Shown here one piece after another: positions 1 through 6,441 of a stretch of DNA of 14,050 nucleotides. The first letter of the stretch is position 1. Every line of letters begins with the position of its first letter. A model generated the notes under the pieces. It had not been told where the DNA came from, did not search any database, and worked only from the letters and a program-made list of their open reading frames with translations. This stretch comes from Prevotellaceae bacterium UBA1787 (GTDB lineage Bacteria; Bacteroidota; Bacteroidia; Bacteroidales; Bacteroidaceae), in contig DCGD01000142.1 of assembly GCA_002315195.1 (NCBI GenBank), positions 6,953 through 21,002 on the forward strand, in the 5' to 3' direction. Both the position numbers and the translations under genes were made by a program.

Positions 1-23
1 CAGTTCGAATCTGCTAGGTACCT
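1..23 (+). tRNA. 3' end of a tRNA (possibly tRNA-Cys), truncated by the window edge
   Basis: The first bases read as the 3' half of a tRNA T-arm: CAG, the seven-base loop TTCGAAT (invariant TTC and A58), then CTGCT closing the stem. Seven acceptor-stem bases AGGTACC (16-22) follow, with T23 as discriminator. The 5' part, including the anticodon, lies outside the window. CCA is not encoded: the next bases are CAC. A U discriminator on a GGU...ACC acceptor stem is typical of tRNA-Cys and also occurs in Gly and Thr tRNAs, so the identity is a guess. The terminator hairpin a few bases downstream supports a transcript ending here. Confidence 0.72.
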
Positions 24-30
24 CACAATT

Positions 31-64
31 AGGGAAGATTTCTAAGAAGTCTTCCCTTTATTGA
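31..64 (+). terminator. Intrinsic terminator of the tRNA
   Basis: AGGGAAGATTTC (31-42) pairs with GAAGTCTTCCCT (46-57) around the loop TAA. This gives a 12-bp stem with a single G-U pair, followed by a T-rich tail (57-64). It lies 8 bases after the tRNA 3' end. Confidence 0.78.
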
Positions 65-202
65 TTTCTTGTAGAATGTGTTCGGAAAGTGCATTGTCGG
101 CTTGTTCGGTTTGTGTTATGTTCAGTTCGGGAACAGCCGGCATTTGGGAATTTCCAAGGGTGGTGTTGAAATATTTTGTTGAAATTGCATGGTCAAAATA
201 CA

Positions 203-233
203 CAATGCCAATGTGTGTGGCGCATTGGCATTG
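203..233. repeat. Perfect 11-bp inverted repeat
   Basis: CAATGCCAATG (203-213) and CATTGGCATTG (223-233) are exact reverse complements separated by 9 bases. On the plus strand the inner bases can add three more pairs, two of them G-U. Neither side has a clear T run, so it is not a standard terminator. Its role is unknown. Confidence 0.7.
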
Positions 234-300
234 GGCATTGAAAACAGCGGAATTGTTTTGTAACGATTTATTTGAGTACTTGAAAACAATTCAGGATTAT

Positions 301-321
301 CGCCATATTGGCGGCTTTTTT
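301..321 (+). terminator. Small terminator-like hairpin with T6 tail
   Basis: CGCCA (301-305), loop TAT, TGGCG (309-313), then GC and six T (316-321). The form fits an intrinsic terminator for rightward transcription. The only known upstream transcript is the tRNA, which already has its own terminator, so this is either a back-up or marks an unseen small RNA. The stem is only 5 bp. Confidence 0.35.
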
Positions 322-350
322 GATGCGCTTGGCGGGTTTCAGTGAGGATT

Positions 351-371
351 GGAAAAGACTTGTGTCTTTCC
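351..371 (-). terminator. Weak hairpin downstream of the lipoprotein gene
   Basis: GGAAAAGAC (351-359) and GTCTTTCC (364-371) pair with one bulged A around TTGT, about 20 bases beyond the lipoprotein stop codon. The descending arm is U-rich on the minus strand but no free T run follows. It may stabilise or end the mRNA. Confidence 0.25.
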
Positions 372-390
372 TCCGCCTTTTCGTCAATTG

Positions 391-792
391 TTAATGTTTC
401 TGACGATTGGAAATATCGTGGTCGAGTTTTTTCTCAAAGAAACGAACCTTTTGCTGCGCTTCATCGAGGTTGAAATTAAGTGTATCCTGGGCAATGCGAC
501 TCAGGTCTGGTTGATTCAATCGTGCCATGCAAGTGTCAAGTTCCACGCGCGCTTCTGCCAAATTGATGGAATCCAGCAAAAGAATGGCATCCTCCCGTGC
601 GTTCAAAGCCATGGGAAACCTTTTGCGCAAGGTGTCTATCAACGCTTTTGATTCTGCAAAGTTACCCTCGTTCAATGCCGAGCGGGAATCGTCCAAAATT
701 TTCCATGCATCTAAATTAGGGTCCACCTTATTGTCACATCCTGCCAAAATCGCCGCCAAAAGCAGCACCATGATGTTTTTTCTTACTTTCAT
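391..792 (-). CDS. Small lipoprotein of unknown function
   Basis: This 133-residue protein begins MKVRKN, followed by a hydrophobic stretch and the lipobox LAGC, with Cys19 as the lipidated residue. It is therefore a type II signal peptide protein, expected to be anchored in an envelope membrane. The rest looks mainly helical and charged: residues about 30-60 (SALNEGNFAESKALIDTLRK) resemble a single TPR-like helical pair, and residues 65-125 look like further amphipathic helices. I do not recognise a named family. It is divergent from the cca gene, with 97 bases between the two start codons, and has a TACATTTG promoter element about 26 bases upstream. The ATG is chosen because it sits directly before the positively charged signal peptide. 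The lipoprotein call is firm; the function is not visible. Confidence 0.85.
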   Translation of the reverse strand: MKVRKNIMVLLLAAILAGCDNKVDPNLDAWKILDDSRSALNEGNFAESKALIDTLRKRFPMALNAREDAILLLDSINLAEARVELDTCMARLNQPDLSRIAQDTLNFNLDEAQQKVRFFEKKLDHDISNRQKH

Positions 793-818
793 CTTTGTTT
801 AGATTATGTTTGTGGGGT

Positions 819-826
819 CAAATGTA
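819..826 (-). promoter_or_regulatory. -7 promoter element for the lipoprotein gene
   Basis: The minus strand reads TACATTTG, an exact match to the Bacteroidetes -7 consensus TAnnTTTG, 26 bases upstream of the lipoprotein ATG. No TTTG is seen at the -33 position, so this is a half match. Confidence 0.45.
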
Positions 827-848
827 CAACTTTTTTTTACTATTTTCG

Positions 849-869
849 TAATTTTGCCCTCTAATTTTG
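849..869 (+). promoter_or_regulatory. Two tandem -7 promoter elements for cca
   Basis: TAATTTTG occurs twice, at 849-856 and 862-869, both exact matches to TAnnTTTG. They lie 33 and 20 bases upstream of the chosen ATG at 890. This supports starting the protein at 890: the in-frame ATG at 806 would lie upstream of both elements. Neither copy has a TTTG at -33; a T run (831-838) occupies that zone. Confidence 0.45.
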
Positions 870-889
870 AAAAGCCGCGAAAAAAGACA

Positions 890-2326
890 ATGATAAGCTG
901 GACACAAGAGCAGTTAAAGGAGAAATTGAGTGCAAATGTATTTCAAGTTTTGGGTGAAACCGCCGATGAACTTGGTTACGAATGTTACGTCATAGGTGGA
1001 TATGTAAGGGATTTGTATCTCGAACGGCCATCGGATGACGTTGATGTGGTGGTGGTTGGCAGTGGCATAGAGATGGCGAGAAGATTTTCGAAAAACATCG
1101 GGAACAAAGGCCATTTGACTCTCTATGCAAACTATGGAACCGCTCAAATTCGCTATCATGGTTTGGAGATAGAATTTGTAGGGGCTCGTAAGGAAAGTTA
1201 CCGGAGAGACTCGCGCAAGCCTATCGTGGAGGATGGTTCTCTTGACGATGATTTGAACCGCCGTGATTTCACTATCAATGCGCTCGGCATTTGCCTGAAC
1301 AAATCACGTTTCGGTGAACTCATTGACAAGTTTGATGGATTGTATGACCTTGAGGACGGAATCATCAGGACGCCGCTTGACCCCGACGTGACGTTTGTTG
1401 ATGACCCTTTGCGCATGATGCGCTGCATACGCTTTGCTACGCAGTTGAACTTTTTCATAGACGATGATACGTTTGACGCCTTGGAACGCAACAAAGACCG
1501 CATCAAGATTATCAGCAAAGAGCGTGTTTCAAGTGAGTTGAACAAAATCATGTCGTCTCCCACGCCCTCAAAAGGATTGGTGGATTTGGAACGTTGCGGT
1601 CTGCTGAAACTGATACTTCCGGAAGTCGCCATACTTCAGGGACGTGAAACAAGGGGTGGTGTTTCACACAAGGATATTTTTTATCATACCCTTGAAGTGC
1701 TCGACAACGTGGCGCGTCACTCGGACAATCTTTGGTTGCGTTGGGCGGCTCTGTTGCACGATGTCGGCAAACCCGTATGCAAGGCTTTCTGCCCAACAAT
1801 GGGTTGGACGTTTCACAACCACAACATCATAGGAGAGAAAATGGTAACAAGGATTTTCCGAACCTTGAAATTGCCGAACGATGACCGCATGAAATATGTA
1901 AAAAAATTGGTTGGCATGCACATGCGCCCCATTGTCATAGCCGACGAAGAGGTTACCGACAGTGCCGTTCGCCGTTTGCTTTTCGATGCCGGGGAAGACA
2001 TCGACGACCTCATGCTTTTGTGTGAATGTGACATAACAAGCCGCAACGAAAAACGCAAGCAGCAATTCATCAATAATTTCCATGCAGTGCGTCAGAAACT
2101 GAAAGACATTGAGGAAAAAGACAGAATCCGCAATTTCCAACCGCCGGTTGACGGTGACGAAATCATGCGGCTGTTCAATCTGCAGCCTTGCTCGCTTGTG
2201 GGTACGTTGAAAAGCAGCATCAAGGATGCCATTCTCGACGGTAAAATTCCCAACGATCATGACGCCGCCTATGCATATATGTTGGAAAAAGCGGCTTCAA
2301 TGGGATTGAAACCGCTTTCCGAATAA
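890..2326 (+). CDS. cca: CCA-adding tRNA nucleotidyltransferase with HD domain
   Basis: A 478-residue enzyme that adds or repairs the 3' CCA of tRNAs from CTP and ATP in the cytoplasm. The class II poly(A) polymerase head is clear: GGYVRD at residues 36-41, the metal-binding aspartates in SDDVDVV (D50, D52), NRRDFTINALG at 123-133, and DDPLRMMRCIRFA at 171-183, which leads into the RNA- and nucleotide-binding helices. An HD hydrolase-like domain follows, with HKDIFYH (260-266) and LLHDVGKP (289-295). The length fits Bacteroidetes relatives. An in-frame ATG at 806 is rejected because it lies upstream of the promoter elements and its 28-residue extension is not family-like. The neighbouring tRNA gene does not encode CCA, so this activity is needed. 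The 3' end carries the terminator of the opposing rseP gene; only 14 bases separate the two stop codons. Confidence 0.95.
   Translation: MISWTQEQLKEKLSANVFQVLGETADELGYECYVIGGYVRDLYLERPSDDVDVVVVGSGIEMARRFSKNIGNKGHLTLYANYGTAQIRYHGLEIEFVGARKESYRRDSRKPIVEDGSLDDDLNRRDFTINALGICLNKSRFGELIDKFDGLYDLEDGIIRTPLDPDVTFVDDPLRMMRCIRFATQLNFFIDDDTFDALERNKDRIKIISKERVSSELNKIMSSPTPSKGLVDLERCGLLKLILPEVAILQGRETRGGVSHKDIFYHTLEVLDNVARHSDNLWLRWAALLHDVGKPVCKAFCPTMGWTFHNHNIIGEKMVTRIFRTLKLPNDDRMKYVKKLVGMHMRPIVIADEEVTDSAVRRLLFDAGEDIDDLMLLCECDITSRNEKRKQQFINNFHAVRQKLKDIEEKDRIRNFQPPVDGDEIMRLFNLQPCSLVGTLKSSIKDAILDGKIPNDHDAAYAYMLEKAASMGLKPLSE
2286..2318 (-). terminator. Terminator of the rseP cluster, embedded in the 3' end of cca
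   Basis: On the minus strand AAAGCGGTTTCAAT (2318-2305) pairs with ATTGAAGCCGCTTT (2301-2288) around the loop CCC, and five T (2290-2286) overlap and follow the stem. The single non-Watson-Crick position is a U-G pair in minus-strand RNA but a C-A mismatch in plus-strand RNA. The structure therefore suits leftward transcription. It starts 22 bases beyond the rseP stop codon and lies wholly within the last codons of the convergent cca gene. Confidence 0.75.
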
Positions 2327-2340
2327 ATCATTTTTCAAGC

Positions 2341-3726
2341 CTACAGCAAGAAACGGAAAATATCATTTCCTATGGCATAGACCATAAGGATAAGCAGCAA
2401 CAGCATACCTATCATTTGTGCGCGCTCCAGGAATTTGTCACTTGGCTTCCGGCGCGTGATTACCTCATAAAGCAGGAAAAATACATGTCCGCCATCAAGC
2501 GCGGGAATTGGAAGGATGTTCATGAAAGCGAGTATGAGACTGATGAAAGCCGTCGTTTCCCAGAATTTTTGCCAGTCCCATATTCTCGGAAACATGTTGC
2601 CGATTACGCCAAAACTGCCCACGCTCTTGGCGCCTTCCTTTGTGAACAGGTATTTCAAATCGTTGACATAGCCGGACAGCACTGTGCATCCCCGCTTGAT
2701 GCCTGCCGGGAAAGATTCAAAGAAACCATAACTGACATGCACGGGCTTGTAGTAGGAGTAAGGAGAAGTTTGAACCACGCCCATTAGCAAGTCTGAGGTC
2801 AGCATCACCTGCAAGGTGTCTGTTTTTTTGCTTTCTGAACGCAGCACCATCACTTTGACGTGGCGGGCCGCGATACTGTCATCCGTCGGGGCATCCTTGA
2901 GTGATTCACTCAAGTTATTGACAGCAAGCCGATAATCGTTCCATGTGTCAAAGGTTTCTTCGTTGAAGCCTACAATCATGTCTCCTTTCTTTATGCCCAC
3001 CTTGTCCGCGGGACTGTCCGCCAATACACTGTCAATTTCTGATGGAAGTTTGATGGAAACGAACAGCGGAACATTTCGGAACATGTCAAGCAGGTTCAAT
3101 CCCTGTTCAGGCATGTTGATGTCCACCTCTTTTCCATCACGCTGCACCGTGACGACTTTCGCCTCCGAAATGTCGCGATACACAGAACTTATGGATTCCG
3201 TTCCACTGAATTGTTTCAGTTCGCCTTTGTCGGTTCTCAGCAGAATGTCACCATCCGCAAATCCCAATGCCTTGGCTTCCGTGTTGAATTGCATGCCCAT
3301 GGTCATTTGGTTCAAGGGGATGTAATCCTCGCCCCAGCAAAACATGACCATGGAATAAATCAGCAAGGCAAGCAGGAAATTTACCAGGACGCCGCCCACC
3401 ATGATGAGCAGACGCTGCCATGCAGGATGTGTTCGGAATTCCCATGGTTGGGGAGGTGCCTTCATTTGTTCCACGTCCATGGATTCGTCTATCATTCCGG
3501 AAATCTTGACATATCCTCCCAAAGGCAACCACCCCAGGCAGTATTCCGTATCGGAATTTTTTGGCTTGAATTTCAATAAGGTTTTCCAAGGGTCAAAGAA
3601 CAGACAGAATTTTTCCACCCTTACCTTGAAAAGTTTGGAAAAGAAAAAGTGTCCTCCTTCATGCAACAGGATGAGCAGGGAAAAACACAGTATCAATTGA
3701 AATGTCTTAATTAAAAATATTTCCAT
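2341..3726 (-). CDS. rseP: RseP-family site-2 zinc metalloprotease
   Basis: A 461-residue inner-membrane protease that cuts substrates within their transmembrane helices. In model bacteria it releases envelope-stress sigma factors from anti-sigma factors and clears signal peptide remnants. Visible features are a first membrane helix (about 5-25) holding the zinc motif HEGGH (22-26) and a second hydrophobic segment (105-130). Two PDZ-like domains follow (about 135-215 and 222-310, the latter with SPADKVGIKKGDMI). The third helix holds NILPIPALDGG (403-413), whose Asp is the third zinc ligand, and a fourth helix lies near the C-terminus (437-457). Two PDZ domains are usual for RseP. The frame is open for 36 codons upstream, but these overlap the end of dxr. 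The ATG at 3726 gives a membrane-type N-terminus and a 19-base gap to dxr, so I chose it. It is the last gene of the DUF4290-rimM-dxr-rseP cluster. Confidence 0.95.
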   Translation of the reverse strand: MEIFLIKTFQLILCFSLLILLHEGGHFFFSKLFKVRVEKFCLFFDPWKTLLKFKPKNSDTEYCLGWLPLGGYVKISGMIDESMDVEQMKAPPQPWEFRTHPAWQRLLIMVGGVLVNFLLALLIYSMVMFCWGEDYIPLNQMTMGMQFNTEAKALGFADGDILLRTDKGELKQFSGTESISSVYRDISEAKVVTVQRDGKEVDINMPEQGLNLLDMFRNVPLFVSIKLPSEIDSVLADSPADKVGIKKGDMIVGFNEETFDTWNDYRLAVNNLSESLKDAPTDDSIAARHVKVMVLRSESKKTDTLQVMLTSDLLMGVVQTSPYSYYKPVHVSYGFFESFPAGIKRGCTVLSGYVNDLKYLFTKEGAKSVGSFGVIGNMFPRIWDWQKFWETTAFISLILAFMNILPIPALDGGHVFFLLYEVITRRKPSDKFLERAQMIGMLLLLILMVYAIGNDIFRFLL

Positions 3727-3745
3727 TATATAAATTTTTTTGTAT

Positions 3746-4900
3746 TCATTTGTCAATAAGTTCTTCAGCCACGCGGCGCGCTTCGGCGTCCGTCGCAATA
3801 TAAGTGTCCAAGTTGGGGTCCGCGTCAAAACCAATGCGTTCCATTACCGTTACGATGTTCTTGTAAATATCGCAGAAACCGATGCGTCCCTGACGAAAGG
3901 CGAGGTTCATGACTTCGTTGGCCCCATTCATGGCGCAAGCGGCGTTTCCACCTCTTCTTTGCGATTCGTATGCCAGCGACAGGCAGGGGAATTTCTCCAA
4001 ATCGGGACGTTCAAAACTGAGTTGTCCCAAGGCGAACAAATCCAGGCGACGCCCTGACAGAGGCACTCTTTGTGGAAATGTCAAAGCGTATTGAATGGGG
4101 AGACGCATGTCGGGAACCCCCATCTGTGCTTTTACCGAACCATCTTTAAATTGAACTGCGGAATGAACAATGGACTGTGGATGCACCAACACCTCAATCT
4201 TGTCGGCGGGAACGCCAAAAAGCCAACGCGCCTCAATCACTTCAAAGCCCTTGTTCATCATTGTGGCGGAATCGATGGTTATCTTTGAACCCATTTCCCA
4301 ATTCGGGTGCTTGAGTGCCTGAACCGCTGTGACATTTGCCAAATCTGCTTTCGAACACCTTAGAAAAGGCCCTCCCGAAGCCGTAAGCAGTATCTTGTCT
4401 ATTTCATTGCCGTTTTCTCCAACTATGGATTGAAAAATGGCGGAGTGTTCGCTGTCTACCGGTAAGATGGACACATTGTTTTCCAAAGCCAACCGGGTGA
4501 ACAATTCACCCGCCACCACAAGGATTTCCTTGTTTGCCAAAGCGATTGTCTTGCGCGCTTTTATGGCATGAATGGTTGGCATGAAACCGGAGAATCCCAC
4601 CAAGGCCACCAACACGGTGTCAACATTGGCGCTCTCCACGACTTGACACAATGCGTCTTTGCCACAATATACCTTAATGGGCAGGTCGTTCAAGGCTTCA
4701 CGCAATTTATCATATTTTTCCTCGTTGGCTATGACAACCTCGTTCGGCATGAATTTGCGTGCCTGCTCAATGAGCAAATCGACTTGGTTGTTTGCCGTGA
4801 GTACTTCCACCTCAAACAATTCGGGATGTTCCTCTATCACTTGCAGTCCTTGTGTTCCTATGGAACCCGTCGAACCAAGGATGGCTATTCTTTTCTTCAT
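3746..4900 (-). CDS. dxr: 1-deoxy-D-xylulose 5-phosphate reductoisomerase
   Basis: A 384-residue cytoplasmic enzyme of the non-mevalonate isoprenoid pathway that converts DXP to 2-C-methylerythritol 4-phosphate with NADPH; it is the target of fosmidomycin. The NADPH-binding loop GSTGSIGTQ is at residues 9-17 and LANKE at 121-125. The metal ligands are in PVDSEHSA (D149, E151) and in NKGFE (E220), matching Asp150, Glu152 and Glu231 of the E. coli enzyme. The substrate-binding stretch runs from WEMGSKITIDSATMMNKG (201-218) through WLFG. Length is normal and no active-site residue is missing. It lies 24 bases after rimM and 19 before rseP. A promoter-like element in the rimM-dxr gap could also drive it separately. 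Confidence 0.97.
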   Translation of the reverse strand: MKKRIAILGSTGSIGTQGLQVIEEHPELFEVEVLTANNQVDLLIEQARKFMPNEVVIANEEKYDKLREALNDLPIKVYCGKDALCQVVESANVDTVLVALVGFSGFMPTIHAIKARKTIALANKEILVVAGELFTRLALENNVSILPVDSEHSAIFQSIVGENGNEIDKILLTASGGPFLRCSKADLANVTAVQALKHPNWEMGSKITIDSATMMNKGFEVIEARWLFGVPADKIEVLVHPQSIVHSAVQFKDGSVKAQMGVPDMRLPIQYALTFPQRVPLSGRRLDLFALGQLSFERPDLEKFPCLSLAYESQRRGGNAACAMNGANEVMNLAFRQGRIGFCDIYKNIVTVMERIGFDADPNLDTYIATDAEARRVAEELIDK

Positions 4901-4905
4901 TGTTC

Positions 4906-4937
4906 CAAAATTACGTTATGGTCTTTAATCGTTCAAT
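4906..4937 (-). promoter_or_regulatory. Possible internal promoter for dxr
   Basis: The minus strand reads TAATTTTG (4913-4906), preceded 20 bases upstream by ATTG (4937-4934), one change from the -33 consensus TTTG. The -33 part lies inside the end of rimM. Transcription would begin within a few bases of the dxr ATG, giving an almost leaderless message. Confidence 0.4.
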
Positions 4938-5452
4938 GTGATGAGACCCTTCGGGAGTTTCAGCGTCAGTTCGCGTTTCTTTTCATCACAATGTTCCAAC
5001 AATTCAGCATGAAAGGGCAGAAGCGCTTCCTTTCCGTCTTTCCGTTTGACAGTCAGCAGGATATTGGGATTTGAAGCATCCACATGCATGACTTCTCCCA
5101 CCGGACCGCTGTCTTTTTCATAAACCATGAACCCTGTCAGATAGTTCCATGTCAGCGGTGCTTTCTCACAATCCCCCACCAGGGATTTTGGAAAGAAAAC
5201 CTCGGCTTCACACAACCTTTCAGCACTTTCGGCGGTGTCCACATCCTCGAATTTCATGAGTGCGCTCTCATCGCTTTTGAAACGATATTCTTCCATGAAG
5301 AACGGGACGGGGTGCCCATCCAATTTTATGAATACATAGTCGCTTTCGACTCTGTCGAATATGTCATCGGTAAAGCGGAATTCCACCTCTCCGCGAATGC
5401 CGTGCGTCTTGTTGATGAAACCAATCTTGAACAAATCGTCTTCCTTAATCAT
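4925..5452 (-). CDS. rimM: Ribosome maturation factor RimM
   Basis: A 175-residue protein that assists late maturation of the 30S subunit head by binding ribosomal protein S19. The N-terminal RimM domain shows IGFINKTHGIRGEVEFRFTD (residues 10-29). The C-terminal PRC-barrel begins near residue 98 (LTWNYLTGFMVYEKD) and continues through GPVGEVMHVDASNPNILLTV and LLPFH. The frame is open upstream to 5599, overlapping the DUF4290 gene. I chose the ATG at 5452 because MIKEDDLFKIGFI begins at the point where the family begins; the 49 upstream residues are not family-like. In relatives rimM usually follows murA; here a 98-base non-coding gap separates it from DUF4290. Confidence 0.93.
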   Translation of the reverse strand: MIKEDDLFKIGFINKTHGIRGEVEFRFTDDIFDRVESDYVFIKLDGHPVPFFMEEYRFKSDESALMKFEDVDTAESAERLCEAEVFFPKSLVGDCEKAPLTWNYLTGFMVYEKDSGPVGEVMHVDASNPNILLTVKRKDGKEALLPFHAELLEHCDEKKRELTLKLPKGLITLND

Positions 5453-5550
5453 AATATGCTGTTTCTGCTGAACCTTGCCGGGACAAATTTTCAACTTGCG
5501 GAAAATCAACCAAGTTCCTTCGCAACCAGTAGACAAAGGCTTTTCCTGCG

Positions 5551-6144
5551 CTATTTCCGTGATTTGTTCTTTTTTGAATTTTTTCCCATGTTTTCGCATC
5601 CTATATGGGAAGAGAAAGCCAATTGGTCGCTGTTCACTTTGACCGCTCCATGTGTATAATGTTCCAAGTCGTCAATAATCTTGGATTCATTGAGTGCGTC
5701 TTTGTTCCAATAGAACAGGTTCTTTCTCATTTGGTTTGCGGTCAGCACAACAAGTTGTTGCTTTTCTGGTCCTTCTTCCATATTTTCCAACTTGCTCATC
5801 AAATTTTCAAGGATGTAGCCATAATGACGCAGCTTGATGCTTTTCATGGGGTATGGCATTATGGTCGGTCGCGCTTTCACGTCCTCTTCATCGGTTATCT
5901 CCATGGGATAGTCAATGTCAAGTTCATAGTTTGCCATACGTGCCAAATGGTCCCAGCAAACGCGCTCGGATTCTTCCACGTTTCCTTGAATGGCAAACAT
6001 TTGCATCATTACCTTAACGATAGTTTTGGCGCAGCGCAACCTTTCATCGCGATTTTCGATGGTCTTCGCATAGTTTACCATGTTCTGAATGTTGCGACCA
6101 TATTCCGGAAGAACCAACAGTGTTCTGTCTGTATTGTAATCCAC
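5551..6144 (-). CDS. DUF4290 family protein (GTG start)
   Basis: A 197-residue cytoplasmic protein of the Bacteroidetes family DUF4290, whose function is unknown. The N-terminal signature MDYNTDRTLLVLPEYGRNIQ is family-like, and ARPTIMPYPMKSIKLRHYG (91-109) follows in the middle. The C-terminus is a lysine-rich tail (GKNSKKNKSRK), as in relatives. There is no signal peptide or membrane segment. Translation starts with GTG (6144-6142), since the family N-terminus begins exactly there and no ATG is available. It is the first gene of the rimM-dxr-rseP cluster, which suggests a link to ribosome or envelope biogenesis. A predicted leader of about 148 bases upstream contains complementary segments, one of which ends 6 bases from the GTG, so start-codon access may be controlled. 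Confidence 0.92.
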   Translation of the reverse strand: MDYNTDRTLLVLPEYGRNIQNMVNYAKTIENRDERLRCAKTIVKVMMQMFAIQGNVEESERVCWDHLARMANYELDIDYPMEITDEEDVKARPTIMPYPMKSIKLRHYGYILENLMSKLENMEEGPEKQQLVVLTANQMRKNLFYWNKDALNESKIIDDLEHYTHGAVKVNSDQLAFSSHIGCENMGKNSKKNKSRK

Positions 6145-6150
6145 GTTATA

Positions 6151-6289
6151 AAAAGTGTTAAAATTGTTCTATTTCTTTCATACTTCCTGCAATCCTGACT
6201 AATAGGTTGCTGTCGTATGTTTTTTCTTCTTGTCTTACCGAAAGCGTGTGAAGCGAAATATGCAATATATTTAGTACTTTAACACTTTT
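6151..6289. repeat. 12-bp inverted repeat bracketing the DUF4290 leader
   Basis: AAAAGTGTTAAA (6151-6162) and TTTAACACTTTT (6278-6289) are exact reverse complements 115 bases apart. In the minus-strand message one arm lies near the predicted 5' end and the other lies 7-18 bases upstream of the GTG start. I see no target duplication, so a small transposon remnant is less likely than an RNA structure. Confidence 0.6.
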
Positions 6290-6292
6290 CAT
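6158..6292 (-). CDS. Possible small leader ORF upstream of DUF4290
   Basis: A 44-codon frame from ATG (6292) to TAA (6158) reading MKSVKVLNILHISLHTLSVR and ending in MKEIEQF. It begins about 4 bases after a predicted -7 element, so translation would be leaderless, and it ends 13 bases before the DUF4290 GTG. It has no recognisable family, signal peptide or cysteine. The frame may instead be part of a non-coding leader, because its ends coincide with the 12-bp inverted repeat. I rate it as possible only. Confidence 0.25.
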   Translation of the reverse strand: MKSVKVLNILHISLHTLSVRQEEKTYDSNLLVRIAGSMKEIEQF

Positions 6293-6296
6293 GGCG

Positions 6297-6327
6297 TAAA
6301 TGTAAGAAGAATTATTTAAATGTCAAA
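6297..6327 (-). promoter_or_regulatory. Promoter of the DUF4290-rimM-dxr-rseP cluster
   Basis: On the minus strand TTTG (6327-6324), 19 bases, then TACATTTA (6304-6297). The -33 element and spacing are exact; the -7 differs from TAnnTTTG only in the last base. The predicted start is near 6293, giving a leader of about 148 bases to the GTG of DUF4290. Confidence 0.55.
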
Positions 6328-6441
6328 ATAATATGTTTTGTAATGGTATTATTGGCTATCTTTTGATGCAAGTTCCGTTTATTGCTTTTATCATCATCCT
6401 GCGGTGGTGAGCATGCACATGTAGGTTTTTCATTCCGTTGC

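Larger units (their letters stand above)
58..390. other. Gene-poor stretch between the tRNA and the lipoprotein gene
   Basis: I cannot support an intact gene here. The stretch holds three hairpins (203-233, 301-321 and 351-371, listed separately) and a coding-like open frame on the minus strand without a good start. That frame runs from a stop near 287 down to the TAG at 42-44 and could be a decayed gene end. No Bacteroidetes-type promoter is convincing. Confidence 0.5.

Noticed and set aside
806..889. Upstream ATG of cca at 806
   Set aside because: It would lie before both TAATTTTG elements, and the extra 28 residues are hydrophobic and unlike the family N-terminus.
1664..2260. Minus-strand open frame of 198 codons opposite cca
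   Set aside because: It lies wholly opposite the HD and C-terminal part of cca, starts without a promoter and shows no family features.
5453..5599. Upstream extension of rimM to 5599
   Set aside because: It overlaps the end of the DUF4290 gene, and the RimM family begins at the ATG at 5452.
6151..6289. Small transposon (MITE) with 12-bp terminal repeats
   Set aside because: The ends show no target-site duplication, and the repeats line up better with the transcript start and the DUF4290 start codon as an RNA structure.
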